Shown here: positions 44,983 through 57,800 of the stretch, in pieces
Numbering within the stretch: position 1 is the first letter of the stretch
Layout: every line of letters begins with the position of its first letter
NCBI GenBank assembly: GCA_036872755.1
Contig: JAVHNS010000008.1
Location: 1,364,001 to 1,428,000 of the forward strand
Direction: 5' to 3'
Length of the DNA stretch: 64,000 bases
DNA from: Orbilia blumenaviensis
Taxonomy: Eukaryota > Ascomycota > Orbiliomycetes > Orbiliales > Orbiliaceae
The notes under the pieces: model-generated
The model's input: only the letters and a program-made list of their open reading frames with translations
Databases searched by the model: none
What the model was told of the DNA's origin: nothing
Made by a program: the position numbers and the translations under genes

Positions 44983-47705
44983 ATTTGACGCCTAAATCTA
45001 TGAAACAACGAGAAGAAAAGATTAGTTTCTAATACTTTATTTACGTCGCCGTGTCATTCGTAGCGCTAGCGTCCGAATTATTATCCAAAATTATTAAAAA
45101 CCGAAATAGCGGTCTGGCTTCATATCGCTCTTAAAAAATATTCCATAATGATATCAGGAAATATCGGTAGAAGCTTTCACATTTCATCAAAGTCAAGAAC
45201 CCAGTCTCTGGCCCATAAAATTCAAGTACTTAAGTTGCACCCCCAAAAGTAAAACAAAAATATCAGTAGAATATAGCGAATAGCCTAAGCGCTGGTGCCG
45301 CCAAATTCGATATGGTTGGGGTTGGTTAAGCCTCGATTCAAGCGCGAATAAAGTATGTGCAGTACATAATACAATCTTATATTTTAGGACCCGTAGGGTA
45401 TATAATACAAGGCGCAAGACATAAGTCGACTTTTAAGCAGCAGTCAGAACTCAATTGAATCACAACATATTAATACTCCCATTACCCCAATTACTCAGAT
45501 TGGTGTAATCAAATTATTGCATTTTTATATTAAAACCTTGACTAGAGGCGCTCGTGCACTTGTTCACTCATTATACTTGCTTCCGTGATCCAGATGCTAG
45601 CTGCTCGGTGACAGATAGCTAGAGAGATCATGATCGATTAGCCTCAAGTTCCGGTTACACATTTGTATAACGTTGTATACGTGTTGCACCCACGCCTCTT
45701 AGGTGCTTGTGGAGTATTCTAGTTCAGGGTATTGATGTCTATGGGCTGCCTCTTTTGGACCTAACTAACGCGACCAACATGCAAAGCTACCCAGGCCACC
45801 GGCATGTTGGGCCGGTGAACCTGGCCAACATATCAGAGCTACCTAAACCACTAACGTTCAGGTCTAAGGTCTAGCTCTTAAGCTCATTGATTTAGCTCGT
45901 TCTATCATTATATAACAGACAGTGCACACTCGCAAATACAAGTGTAACTTGCTTATTTCCGTCAGTAACAACCTGGGAACGAGACAAAACTCGAGCCTTC
46001 AGCTGCGAATTTTACTGTAAATCTCTTTGTAGATCTAGTTATAGCTATCAACAGCTATTTTGACGCCGGATCTCGGGCGCACAGTCGACCAGTCAACTAT
46101 TTCCCCTAGACAGTTTGATTTTGATATCAAATACGATCCAACTATGTTAATTATGTAACTACTAGGGTGCGTATACTTTTACCTACATACTATTATGAGC
46201 AGCTCCAGCTCTTGGGATCTCAGTTCAGTACGCCATTGGTGTATCTGACGTTTATAATATCGAGGAATCGAGAAGATTGAACCCTTTAAGGTTAGATATT
46301 TTCTAAGTACTTCTCCCGATGTTATATCATCTACGCACCTGCTACACGCTCTCTTCGTTAGTTCAACACTCAAATGTAAAATGATATCAATATACGATCG
46401 ATATTGATTAATTGAATGATATATAGCCTGCAAAAAAAAGAGAGAGAGATGATAATAACTTATGAGCGCAGCATACAAAGGGCTAGTCAGTACTACAAGG
46501 CTTTCGATGGAGCCTCCTACGCATGCGCATGTTGTTTGTTAGAAATCCAAATAGGAGAAAACCCAGTCATCACAGAGCCAGAATGCTTGCTGTATATCAC
46601 AAAGAATCGAAAAACATGCCCAGAGAGAGGTACAGAAGCTTATCATAGCCAAAGAGAAGACTCAAAAATCCTCAGAAATCCAAGTTTCGATACACACAAG
46701 CTAGGTGGGATCTAAATGACTTATAAGCAGCTCTCGCGATGCATCTATAGATGATCTTACAGGACTCGTTGATGAAAGTATAGGCCTAGTTGTATTTCAA
46801 TCATTCGTAAATTCTATTTTTAATCACGCATCAGGAAGTGTTAAAGGCTAGTAGACTGGATTTATGAAATTGGTTTTGGCACAAAAGGTATTCGCCACTC
46901 GTACAAATCTCCACCCCGGTGTTCTAAATGTATAAATGGAGCAGCACCATATACTGATAATGATTATGCAAAAAATGCAAACAGGCGCACAGAATCAAAG
47001 GCACTGTTGGCTGACTAAAGAGCAGCAGATGTTTATGAAAGACAAGAAATCACTAGCAGGTCGAGCTAGCAAGTTTAGAGGGAAAGAAGGATTGTTCGTT
47101 AAGCGGCGTGATCATTAGTGTACAGGAATATTATCATGTCATACATGTAGGCTGACACAGGCATAAGCAAGATGGGCTAATCGGCCTCTATGCGTCTCCG
47201 GGTTGCCAGAATGAATACATTAATATAGTATTTCACTCAAATTATGGAATATAAGGAATGGGTACCATATTGCACTAGATAAATGGGAAAAGGAGGACAA
47301 CCTCACTTGATGTGGGATTCACAAGCAGATGCCCACATTGTTGTAGCAACAAAGGACCGCCTCGATCAGTAGAAACGCTTATGTGCTTCTGCACGGCGAA
47401 AGCTGTCTACTAGGGCCCCACCCGCCTCAGAGTGTCGCATGAGACAGGTGTCGTACTAGATACTGAGATGGTGGCCTCCATAGTAATATTAAACCCACTA
47501 GCAACCTTTATCTAGTTACGATCTTCTATAAATATGCCTTTTTTGGTTTTGTAACGCCTTTTTCTTCCCTTTTTTCCAGCTTCTGAATAATGATATTTAT
47601 CTGCTACTTGATGCTTTTATAAAGGTATGCAATACAGCAGATTCTATGGTTATAGGGGGGCTTGATACACCAGGAGCCCAAGGACTGGCACTAATCCATT
47701 GATAG

Positions 47706-49254
47706 CTAGTCAACCGGTTCGCCTTTCCTTGCAGCAATAGCTTTCTGTAGATTTGTGTCCTTTGTTTGTTTAATCCATTCATCATACGTGCCACCTGTGA
47801 TTTTTTCCTTGATAACCCCTTTCAAAAGTTCATGAATGAAGCCCACAAAATTATGCCGCCTCAATTCGTTCTCTGTCTCCCAATCCTTTCTTTTTTGTTC
47901 TTCTCTCGCAAGCATTTCTTCATCCCCAATCTCAACAGCCTTAACGCGAAGGTCCTGGACCACAGCCATTAGGTTAAACCGTATCTCATTTGGAGGGTAA
48001 CGGTCGATACGTCTATGTATAACAGGAATGACCTTATCACAAAACTCATCCTGGGTGCAAGATCCGTGCGCAATTGGGGCAGGCTGCAGGCCGTCAATTT
48101 CGTACAAAACACCATTGACAGGGGTGTAGGCGATGAAGTGATAAAGATCGTCTTCCTCTGTCGCTTGTCGGGTGCCTTCATCAACGAATGGGCTTGAACG
48201 GGAAAAAGAATTGTGAACATCGCGTATCAAATCTATCGCAAATAATCAGCTTCCGTAAAGTAAAGTACATTTAAAACTTAGTCAGGACTCTGGAATATGG
48301 GTCGCATATGGTGGTACCTGAATTAGATAATGTCTCTCCGCGAAGCTATGGGTGTGGATTAGTAAATTTTATATTAAGATTTAGCGCATGGGTGTAAATG
48401 CCTTACATCAGACGGGAACCCGTTGGTGAACTCTTTGAATTCCCGCAAAGAGTCACCAATGTCAACCTGCTCCTTGTCAGCGTTGAGAAGGACCGACAGG
48501 ATCGCCTGGGTAGCACAGGCGTTTTGGATTGTCTGGTTGGCGAAGAACATGTGATTTGGAGCATCCATGTCATGGCTGCCATCCATAGGAGCCTCAGATC
48601 TATTCTTGCCCATCTGATATTTAAAAAGGAAGATTACTCCGTAGACCGGTCTAAGCGTTTCAAAAGCATGTAAGAATTAGCATTGCCCCAATTGTTTCAC
48701 CCATCGATCGCAAGAACCCTGTTGCTAAGCATAAACACCAACAAAGAGCCGCAGAAACTCAGAATGTTCATACGATAATTGCTTGAGGTAGTCGGCTTCC
48801 AATGCTATCAACTCCTCAAACTGTACACCCTGGACCCCGAGGCTTTCGATCAAGTATGTAAACACACCCTAAAAACAGGTCAAAGACCCACCCGTCAGCC
48901 AGATTAAAATCATGCCACATGGCGAGATAACAGCATTTTAAAAGGGATTTAAAACAGCTGTAAGAATGTATCCAAGAAGCGGCCAGACAGTGATCAGTCC
49001 CAGTGCCCCATGCTTCGCCTCTCATGGTGGCCGGTAGCCCTCGAAACCAGTTACCAATAACCCTGGTAAATGGAGCAGTTGTATTGCCTCCCGTAAGCTC
49101 TGTGCCGTTTTGACCTTTTTTTTTTTCTAATCCGAAAATCCAGCCCGGAAGCAAAGGCGCAGTCGACCGACCCGAATCTATGGGACTACAGCAAGGAAAT
49201 AGGTTAACTTACAGCATCGGATTCGATGGTGTGCCAACCGCCCGACTCAGCCAT
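47706..49254 (-). CDS. Ubiquitin carboxyl-terminal hydrolase, UCHL5/UCH37 type (5 exons)
   Basis: Exons 49213-49254, 48774-48868, 48407-48650, 48318-48345 and 47706-48232 join in phase to give 311 residues. Introns are 344, 123, 61 and 85 nt, all GT-AG. The peptidase C12 domain starts at residue 1 (MAESGGWHTIESDAGVFTYL). The oxyanion Gln85 and nucleophile Cys91 lie in FFANQTIQNACATQAILSVL. His168 is in LYHFIAYTPVNG and Asp183 in LYEIDGLQ, completing the set. The C-terminal helix region (RRHNFVGFIHELLKGVIKEK) corresponds to the ULD-type tail of UCH37, which is shortened here. The family trims ubiquitin chains and in animals works with the proteasome (Rpn13) and INO80. The 28-nt exon 4 (LRGETLSNS) is easily missed by automatic annotation. 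Confidence 0.92.
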
Positions 49255-52220
49255 CTTGATAGGTTCCCTATAATCTCCGCCACCTAAACAAATAGTGGTT
49301 CGGATCCTTCCTGCTCGGCTGGCAGCACGTAGCCTTCCAAGTGGCTATCGATATAGAAGCTGGTGGTCCGTTGTTCTGGGCTATTCGTTGTCGGTGGTTG
49401 ATAGTTGTCGCGTAGAGGCTTGAAGGTTGTTTCTACTGGTGTTGACGTCTTGGCGTCTGTATTTCACTTTTAACGTTGTGCTAGCTTAAGCTTTCCATGA
49501 GGTTTGTTCTCAACAGCTCAAACAATCCACAAGGGTGAGAGCTCTAAGCTTGAACGGGATGGCTTTCGGCCTTCCGTTCCTGCTTATTCGTCGTCTATTT
49601 TTGCCTGTCATTATTATGTAATTGAACGCAAATAATCTGGACCTCGCACGACACAAGTCAGGGAAGTCTATTAACTTACTGGGACCATACACCGTAGAGC
49701 ATCAATTTCACCAATTTGAGCCGCCACTTTTTGTGCTAGCCCCATAGGCAAATCTATGGGGCATGGGGGCATTTGCTCCGGCAAAACATTAGTTAAGTAC
49801 CTGGGTCGTAGCTATAGACATTTGCATGGCACATCAAACGTTGGCAAGAAAGGGAAAAAAATAACCCTGACGTAGAGACTACACCGGACCGGCTGTGGAG
49901 AATGTTCGAAATTTTGACATCTCAAGCGAACAACCACCTAAAAGTTTACCCGAAGACCATTTTGACATACTCTTAACTCCGCTCGCTGAATTACATGGGT
50001 GCGGTAGTGAAAAAAAAAAAAAAGGAAGCATCACGGGACTCTGGGGTCGTGGAGCTGGAAATTCGTCCCAATACGTTAGAAGCACCGTACCTGGACCTTA
50101 ATATCAGGATGCCTGTATCCCGGGCGTCGGCATCGGCCTAAACCATGGTGCCAAGTCCAAGCACATATATACTTCTTACATCCCAATTGAACTCATCAAT
50201 TTAGACTTCTTCGGCCGGGTGTAAACCAATACTTTCAACTACTAGCTCTTTGTTTCTCACCTGATACTTTGTCCCCACAGTTGCAATGAACATACCCCAG
50301 ACCTGCGTGTGGAGATATATCAGTATCGGTAGGGATGCGAGTTGCCGGCAAATAAACATATATGCTGCAACCGGAGCCGCTTTCTAGGCAATGCTCGTCG
50401 ACCCCTCAAAAGAATAAGTCTTCCGATCTGCCTTAGCCATACAAAAACGTGATCTTGCATACCAAACGTTACAAACGACTCGCGACCGAGCCGGCTAATT
50501 ATAATCGTTGTGTATAGACGGATTTTCCACCCGTTGTACAGGACATCAGAACTAGAGTGCGTGATTTCATCATGTGCGAATTTTTTCGCTGCCTCGTATG
50601 TGGAATTGCGAAGTGGTAGGAGGCTCGGAACATAGATGGGCTTGTGCCGGAAACCTTGAACTAGAGTTCTTCGACTGTTATTCCAGATATCCCGGTCATA
50701 TATTCCTCGAACATACGGTTGTAGACCTTGATGGACAATTTTTGGGGAAATATTAATAGATGCCAATATTAGAGTTCATTAAGACCCATCTGAATGGTCC
50801 GTAAATGCGGCACGGATCTGAGGGTTGGGGGGAAGGACTGCTGGTTGGTGGAACGTTAGCCGCCTTTTGTTGGTGGCTGCATACCTATGCATATCAACTT
50901 TGAAGCTTCACGTGGAGCTTGAGCTTGGTAACAGTCAAGATCAAAGTTAGAAATAAGTGTAGGCAATACACGCCGTACGCCAACGGCACCTCGAAAACGA
51001 CTTTCGAGCCGCCTTGATCGCCTTTACTCTATATTTAGCTGTACTTCCTGCATGTTCAACTCCAAAATCTTCGCCAATTTTCAGCCTGCCATTTTCAGCC
51101 TTTCGCCCGATGCAGTTCGCGGCAGAAGCGGGATGATTGCTATGCGCATGATATGCTCTCGAAAGAGTTAATTGAATATAGAAAGAAAGTAGAAAGAATA
51201 TTCCCCACTTCAATCGGATACCTGTTCGATATCGATGTTCCAATGAATGTTTTTGCATAATGCAACCGAAGCGCGAAGTACTAGTATATGCAGACTTACA
51301 TAACTGCCGGCTTGAAGGTGCCCCAAGAAGTTGCAAAACGCAACATAGGGAACGGGGCTGACCATCAAGTAGACAAGTTTTCGAATACATCTCGGTGATT
51401 GATGAGACAAATAAATCCAAACTTAAACTGCATCGCCTAATTGAGGGCCACAAACCATATGACTAGCCCTATAAAGTAGAGAAGGTGCAGTTCTAAACCT
51501 TCTTATTTCTAGCTCTAAGCTTACTGTGCTGCCTGTTACTTACAATTAGCGGCTTGATGTTCATACTTATATTTATGCTTATGGCTGTTACAAATACTGA
51601 AACAACAGCGAATATGTATTAGAATTGGAAGATGCTTACTCCGGATAAGAGTTGGAATTATCTAGCCGCCTGGCGGTCAGATCTATCTCGGAGTTGCGAT
51701 ATGAATCTACAAAACCGCAGAAACAACATCAGGGGTGTATTGGCGGAGCTTGCTGCATGGTTGACTTTGTGCCTCCAGTTTGCAGATGGCAGGAAAACAT
51801 GTGATATACGTATTGAATACACGAGAAAAACGCAGCTGCGCAGAGAAATCAGCCCAATAACAGACCCATGAGGGATTCAACTTCTTTGGAAAAAATCTAT
51901 TGCACAAAAGGTATTAAACGAAAAAATTCGAGACTAGATGCTCTTGTACATACATACTACCCTGAAAGGGTTTTTTTAAGATGATTCAAGTGTTTTGGTA
52001 AGGTAGTTTGCAAATAGAATCCCGGCTGCAGGTACTTGCCAACTGCGACCATGACCACAGTAACGCCAAATTGCATGAAAATAAAACCAAGAAGCCAGCT
52101 TACTCCAGCGAGGGATAATCGACGATGTGTAAGGGGCAAAAACAACTTCGGTAAGCAAAAGTGGTATAGTGAGATATTGTGATGAGAACCAAATCAAAAA
52201 AAAAAAAAAAAAATTAAAAA

Positions 52221-52248
52221 GAAAGAGAGATAGAGAGAGAGAGAGAGC
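52221..52248 (+). repeat. AG-rich microsatellite
   Basis: Mostly AG units (gaaagagagatagagagaga and on), directly after an A18 run and a short aattaaaaa. Confidence 0.8.
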
Positions 52249-52487
52249 GAGAACGCCTGTAAAATCTTAATCGCCAACTTTCAGCCGTCTCGGGTACTGT
52301 CCAGCCTTAGGAGAACTGACAGCCGTAATGTGTAGAGAGTACGGCTGTTCCTAAGGGGGCACAGACAATTCAGCAGCCTGCTGCGGCATGTTCGTGGCAA
52401 AGATAGTAATCCGAAACCAACACAATCTGACAACAAAAATGTAAAACCATATGGTGATTGACCAGCTTTTGGTATTCCTCCTCTTCC

Positions 52488-52745
52488 AAAAAAAAAAAAA
52501 AAAAAAAAAACAGTTCAGCGAGATGGGGTATGTGAAAAGCAAATACAAAACATTATGCAAAGAAGGAGGAGAAAGAGAAATGGAAAGAGCAAGTATACAC
52601 AGCGAAACCAAAATAGAGGCTATGGAACGCTTCTGGAATAGAACGCTACAGCCGCAGCGGTACGTGCGTGTTATCGACACCTCGGCAGGACTCGAATCCA
52701 GCATCAGGAAACTACCTTCCTCTACCACAGTGCTACGGCAATGCC
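52488..52745 (-). repeat. Possible tRNA-derived SINE-like unit
   Basis: On the minus strand a tRNA-like head (TAGCACTGTGGTAGAGGA, then GGATTCGAGTCC) carries recognisable A-box and B-box sequences. The AGGAA/TTCCT arm can pair around a short loop. About 175 bp later the strand reaches a run of 23 T (52488-52510), which is both terminator-like and tail-like. Head plus body plus homopolymer is the shape of a Pol III retroposon. Only one copy of the body is seen here, so the call is tentative. Confidence 0.3.
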
Positions 52746-53063
52746 AATCGTGCGGGGGTGTTCATGGAGAAATGTAACACCCCTTAGGCATCAGGCTAAT
52801 TGGCTTTTCATTGTGGAGACGGTGAGTGGAACCTCAAGGATATCAGAGTTTTCGGCCCTGCTTTGAGTAATCGAGAGGTGTCTCAGACATCTTACCTCAC
52901 AACAATGAATGACTGATTACAACCACATATATTCTGGTGAGCTAGCAGAGCTTGCTGGATTTAGAATCATTGGTTGTTGCTGTACATTGTTGCAGAAGAA
53001 CTCGTACTCGCCCTAATGTTGTTTCTAAAGAGTTAGAAGATAGACCCGATCATTTGTGCCCAA

Positions 53064-54881
53064 CTAAGAGGGTTCAATAAGGGGGAATTGGCTCACGAAC
53101 GACGGATCCATTTCACTGTGACTCTTGGGTTGCATGCCCTGACGAGTGACGAATGGATGCTGATATTGCATGCTCTGGTAGGGCGCCTGTACTGGAGTAT
53201 GTGCTGGTGACGGAGTGGTATTATAATTGGGATATTGTTTGAATTGATCAAATGTTCTCGACTCGTCGTAAGGCGACCATTGCGCGGCAGTCTCGTTCAT
53301 CACAATCTCGAAATCTATCTGGGAATCATACAACCTGCTTGCTTCGGGGTCATATTCATCGACGTGTTTGGTCATCCACCCATGCCGGTTCCTGTATCTC
53401 AGGACCTGCTCCATCGGGAATTGTAGACAATTAAGCTGCCGGCTATAGTCAACATTGTAGTCTGAAAGAAGCATCGAAGGATGCAACAAGGCTGCGTGAT
53501 TTCTTTGGTGCCGTATATGACGGTGGATTTGTTCAATGGGGCCGAGGCATAGCGCGCCGAAGTAAGCGGAGTCGACGGCCGGAAACAGCGGCTCAATCGC
53601 CAATAGCAGTCCATAGAAGTTCGCTAGGAAAACCATAACCATGGAGTCGGATTTTGCTCGTCTTAGAAATGACAAGGGGAGGAAGAACAACCACGACGCC
53701 AATGGATGGATCATCTGGTACTCGTGGTCGTGGTTCGACATCGGTAACTGCGTTTCAAGGTTATTTAGAAATGAAAACAGTGTACTGAGTGCCTGTTGTT
53801 CCACAGGCTTGTTGACTGCTTCTATTTCCAGAAATTCGAGTGATGCTCGAGCATTTGCGACTATTTGCCGCTGCTCCGTCAAACTCGGTCTTGTCGAAAA
53901 CGTCTCTCCGGAATTTGCGTCCTCCAGACTAGCAATAAATTCACTGAATTCGCTTTCGTGCTTCCAAGATTGCATGGACTGGATTATTATTGTAGTGCCT
54001 TCCATTAGCGTCTTCCAGGCGTTCCTAAAAGATTCAAAGAATCAGCATTTAAGTCTTTTAGGCGCGCGGGGTTTTAGTATTACCAGTCTGACGCCTGCCA
54101 GGAGAGTAACACGGATGCCGCAAGGCATGCATCTGCATTTGACCTTGAGAACCTGCTCAGTTCGTCCTGTAGGCCCTTCATTGCTATACCTCCATGCTGG
54201 AATGAAACTTGCCGACTCTCAGTGGTGCTGGATACCGAAGCCAAATGGGCTGCGGACAAGGATAGGATAGCTTCCATAACGAATTCGTGGCGGACAGCTA
54301 ACCTCAAGAACTTGAGCCTGTAATAGACAATGAGTTAGCAATTCCCCCAACAGCTGATTGCAACCGATTCTGTCTCTCTTACAATGGTATTTCTCTAGCC
54401 CACACTCTGTACAAAATAGGCTCTGCCAACTGCATATGGGATGCTATCCGGGAAATATCATGAAGTAGCCGCATATCTTGGGAGGATCTCGGCCTCATTG
54501 TTGGCGCATCATAGGGAGAAAGATGGGTTGTGCTCCGCAACATTGGGACTTGAGATCGCCTCCACAAATCTTGCGCCATATATTCAGGGGACACCGGCGT
54601 AGATGGTGGTAATGAATTACTATCGTCTGACGGTGGCGGGGCATCCATATAATCACAACGGACATTGTGCTTGGTGCAGTTTCGGCTAACAGCAAAAGGC
54701 TAAATTAGCAAGAACGATCGAGAAAGAGCCTCATAGCAGAAAACAAATAGTCGGAGGGAGCCCGTGAATATTAATACCATTGTGGAATAGTTTCATCACA
54801 TCGAATATGTCTCCGTTTACAGGTTTTACAACCCTTACGCGACTTCGTGTGACTCTTTCGAGAAGGGTTTTGACCACCCAT
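53064..54881 (-). CDS. Zn(II)2Cys6 transcription factor (4 exons)
   Basis: Exons 54778-54881, 54383-54685, 54084-54317 and 53064-54024 join in phase to give 533 residues. The binuclear zinc cluster is C18-x2-C21-x6-C28-x6-C35-x2-C38-x6-C45 (GCKTCKRRHIRCDETIPQC, RNCTKHNVRCDY), and intron 1 splits the fourth Cys codon (TG|C). Basic residues precede it (RKSHTKSRKG). The middle has the fungal-specific regulatory region of the Upc2/sterol-regulatory style (RLLHDISRIASHMQ, AVRHEFVMEAILSLSAAHLA, AACLAASVLLSWQ-type helices). The C-terminus is Gln/Pro-rich (QFKQYPNYNTTPSPAHTPVQ), possibly an activation tail. It likely binds CGG-type sites as a dimer; the regulated genes are unknown and no adjacent pathway suggests them. 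Confidence 0.9.
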
Positions 54882-57800
54882 GGCTGCAAAATTTAGGTAT
54901 GTCGGTGTCGTAGACACTAGATGTGGTTGAATATCTGTGTTAATGCGCAGAGTGTATTGGCAGCTCTGGAGGACAGGTAGGTGGTGTATCCTTAAATGAC
55001 GTTTGATAAAGGAACCGAGCTTAGTCGACAGATAGGACCAAATGTGGAGGGGACCTTCATCAAATAAGAATTTATGCAAATGAGGGCCTGTCAGGTATTT
55101 AAAGAGATTGTAAGATGTCAAGTAAGGTGAGACCTGTGGGTCCAAGCTTGGAGTTGCGATGTGCGAAAGTCGAGTAGTTATATAAAATTTTCCGTGGCCC
55201 TTTAATTCAAGTCTACCGAACGGCAAGTGGCGAAGCTGTTTGTTTCTCCTTTACTTCGATGGTAGTAGCTTCTTATTTGGTAGTCATATTCAAGCTATCC
55301 TGTCAGTTCCGTTCCGCAGTAAATATAAGATAGAGCCTGAGGGGAAGGACCAAGGGGTTGCAAGACACAGGGCCGTCTTTGTCGAGGATGTATGCATGTG
55401 GGGGACAATGCCGTTGCATCATCTGTAATGTCAAAATAATGTACTCTATTCCAGCAGAACTACGCCGCCAGTCACTTCTTTTTGGATACACCATGTTTAA
55501 TATAGGGTGTGTGAAGTTGCTTTTTAGAAACAGTTCTTTTTTCGTGAAGTGAGGTGAACAGACTTCGACGGGACCCCAAGATCTCCACTTGGACAACGGA
55601 CGGTGCTGCAGTTCCACTTCTGGCATATGGCACCAGGGCCTCTGCAATGTGGCCAGAGGCTTGTAATGTCAGAGCTAGAAAAAAAAAAAAAAAAAAAAAC
55701 TACTATCACTGATCTCTTCGTACCCCAGCACACGCAAGATTTACAACCGTTTTCTTGGAGAAACATTTCTGGTCGCTGCAGGCACTAGTACTAAGGTTAA
55801 CCACACCACATCAACCAGCATATGTGTGGCCTGCTGCTTGCGCATGGGTGGGACGCCTGCACGGTTTGTCAAGGACAGGGGCCCTGCACCAAATCATAGG
55901 GCGGCGGTGCACTCTGTTCCGCTCCAAAGCATGTTTTTTCTGGACGGTTGTTTATAGGTTTGGAGGCCTAAATCACCAATCTTTCAGGGCCGGTCAGAGA
56001 AGTTAAGGGTAAAGTTCGAAGTGGGCGGGTTTTTCAACAGACAGGGTAAAGAAAGCATGACTTTGCCGCGGAAGCTCTCATACCTGCACTGTAGCTCAGG
56101 TCGCAATTCGAGGAATGCAATGCGAAAAGGAAGAAATTCCGGCCTGCCCCAGAGCGCGATTTCTATCCATTTCCATGACGGCTACAATTTTTTTTTCAAG
56201 CAAATTCTGGATGGCATCGCGTTGGTGCTATCAAAATATCAGGATCTCGCTTGACTTATCGCAAATACCTCTAGATGAGACCCTCCAGTATGAGTTGAAT
56301 GACATTTTAGAGGCGCAATTCCGGGAAGCTGACCTGATCATTCGAACGTCTCCTGGGGATATATTTGTTAGCAATGCCTGGGGTAGACCTCAGGGATTCA
56401 TGCATGCTGGAAATCGACGATGTATACATGTATCGACTCATTCCTTCAGGGATTGGCTAGTATTCTTGAGATGCAACACTTGGTGGGAATCCCATCGGGA
56501 AGGTCTTGTTCGAGCCCGAAGCCAGATCGAGGTTGGGTAGCGAGTGCAGAGTAAGCGCACTGATCAGGTATTTTACTCCGTATGACGACGTCGACGTATA
56601 CGTATCGATATAATACCACGGGACATAGGTACGTGCAGACGACGCGTCAACCCACTTAAATTTTAAGATATCTTCCGATGGGCCGCCTCGCCCAGAATTA
56701 CTGTCGCGGGCAGCGGACAAAGGATGGTCAGGACTGCAGTGAGTTGATTGAGGCATTCGAGGTGCTCCCAAGCCAGGGTTTTTGAGCTTTTGACCATCGC
56801 ATTGCCGATTTAGTGCATGCTGTGCCGACAGATCGCTTCGGATGAGCCTCCATAATATCCACCAGTCACCCTTGCCACCGGGAACAATTTGCGGTCAGAT
56901 CATCCAGGGTTCCAGAACAAGCAAGCGTGGAGGCTGCCCGGAAAGGCTTGGCTGGTCCTTCCCGAGAGGCTGAGGCTCTCATGATACAACAACACCAGAA
57001 ATAGAATCTTAATGTTGAGAATTCTCTATATGGCCGTCGACCTTGCAGCTTTCAATTTGGTAATCTGTGATCCCCAGGAAGCCATGACGAAGACTCCGAA
57101 CCGCTCGAAACGGCAAGTCGGGACAAATTCATGAATCTTCCAAATCCTCTAAAACCTCGCCTAAACCCGACTCCCTGTTAAATTGACTGGAGCCCCAAGG
57201 GGAACTTACTCAAACATGTCAATAGATCACGGGGATTATACCCGGATTGGTGATGGCCCCGGAGTTCAACCTGTCAATTAGTGGCTTCTGACTGGATTTT
57301 GGCAAATGGGCGGGATAGCCTAGGCTTCAGGTCCTGCCTCCACCTCTGAAGTAGCAATCTGTTCCCATACACAATCAAGCGCGCCTTTGAAGATGCGCTT
57401 TTGGGTGAGGCTTTGCAATTGCCGTGCTTGTGCAACGTCTACATGTGCTATAGATTATAGAAGCAACATTGGCGACAATCCCTCTGAAATTATGTTTGGA
57501 AATACGAGTGGTGGAAGGCAAAATGGTCAATGCTCTTTGTATCATACAGATCGGAACGCAGGAACTTGGCCAGGTTTGGAATTCGAATGCTCGAAATAGC
57601 ATGAAAGGTTTCTGTGGCTGCGTAATAATATTCCTTGTCTAAAAACGACTGCACATGCACAGCAACACAACTAATAATTCTGCAGCGAGGGTATACCAGT
57701 CAGATCTCGATACTTGGCCGATACTACCAGATGACTAACTAATCTCCGTATCTGAGCCTCAGGGCCCGCTCACTATCGTCGGAATCGGCAGTCGTGAAGA

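Larger units (their letters stand above)
41926..47705. other. Gene-poor AT-rich tract
   Basis: About 5.8 kb without a supportable gene. It has a T30 run at 43144-43173, another T-rich stretch near 43538-43563, a (TA)n patch near 44772-44784, and a tRNA-like relic near 44.95 kb. Open frames at 42396-42984 (minus) are uninterrupted for about 100 codons each but match nothing I know. The look suggests old, decayed insertions rather than active genes. Confidence 0.5.
49255..53063. other. Intergenic with poly-A runs; weak ORFs only
   Basis: About 3.8 kb. An uninterrupted minus frame at 50320-50766 (148 codons, starting MASINISPKIVHQGLQPYVR) and a membrane-like frame at 51957-52145 match nothing I know and are not called. 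A-runs lie at 52196-52213 (followed by AG repeats to 52248) and 52488-52510. A tRNA-like segment lies at about 52681-52745. Confidence 0.45.

Noticed and set aside
48816..49154. 112-codon frame inside intron 1 and exon 2 of the UCH37-type gene
   Set aside because: Different frame from the supported exon and overlapping it on the same strand.
50320..50766. 148-codon minus-strand frame
   Set aside because: Plausible start, but composition becomes Arg/Leu-rich at the end and no family or splice signals support it.
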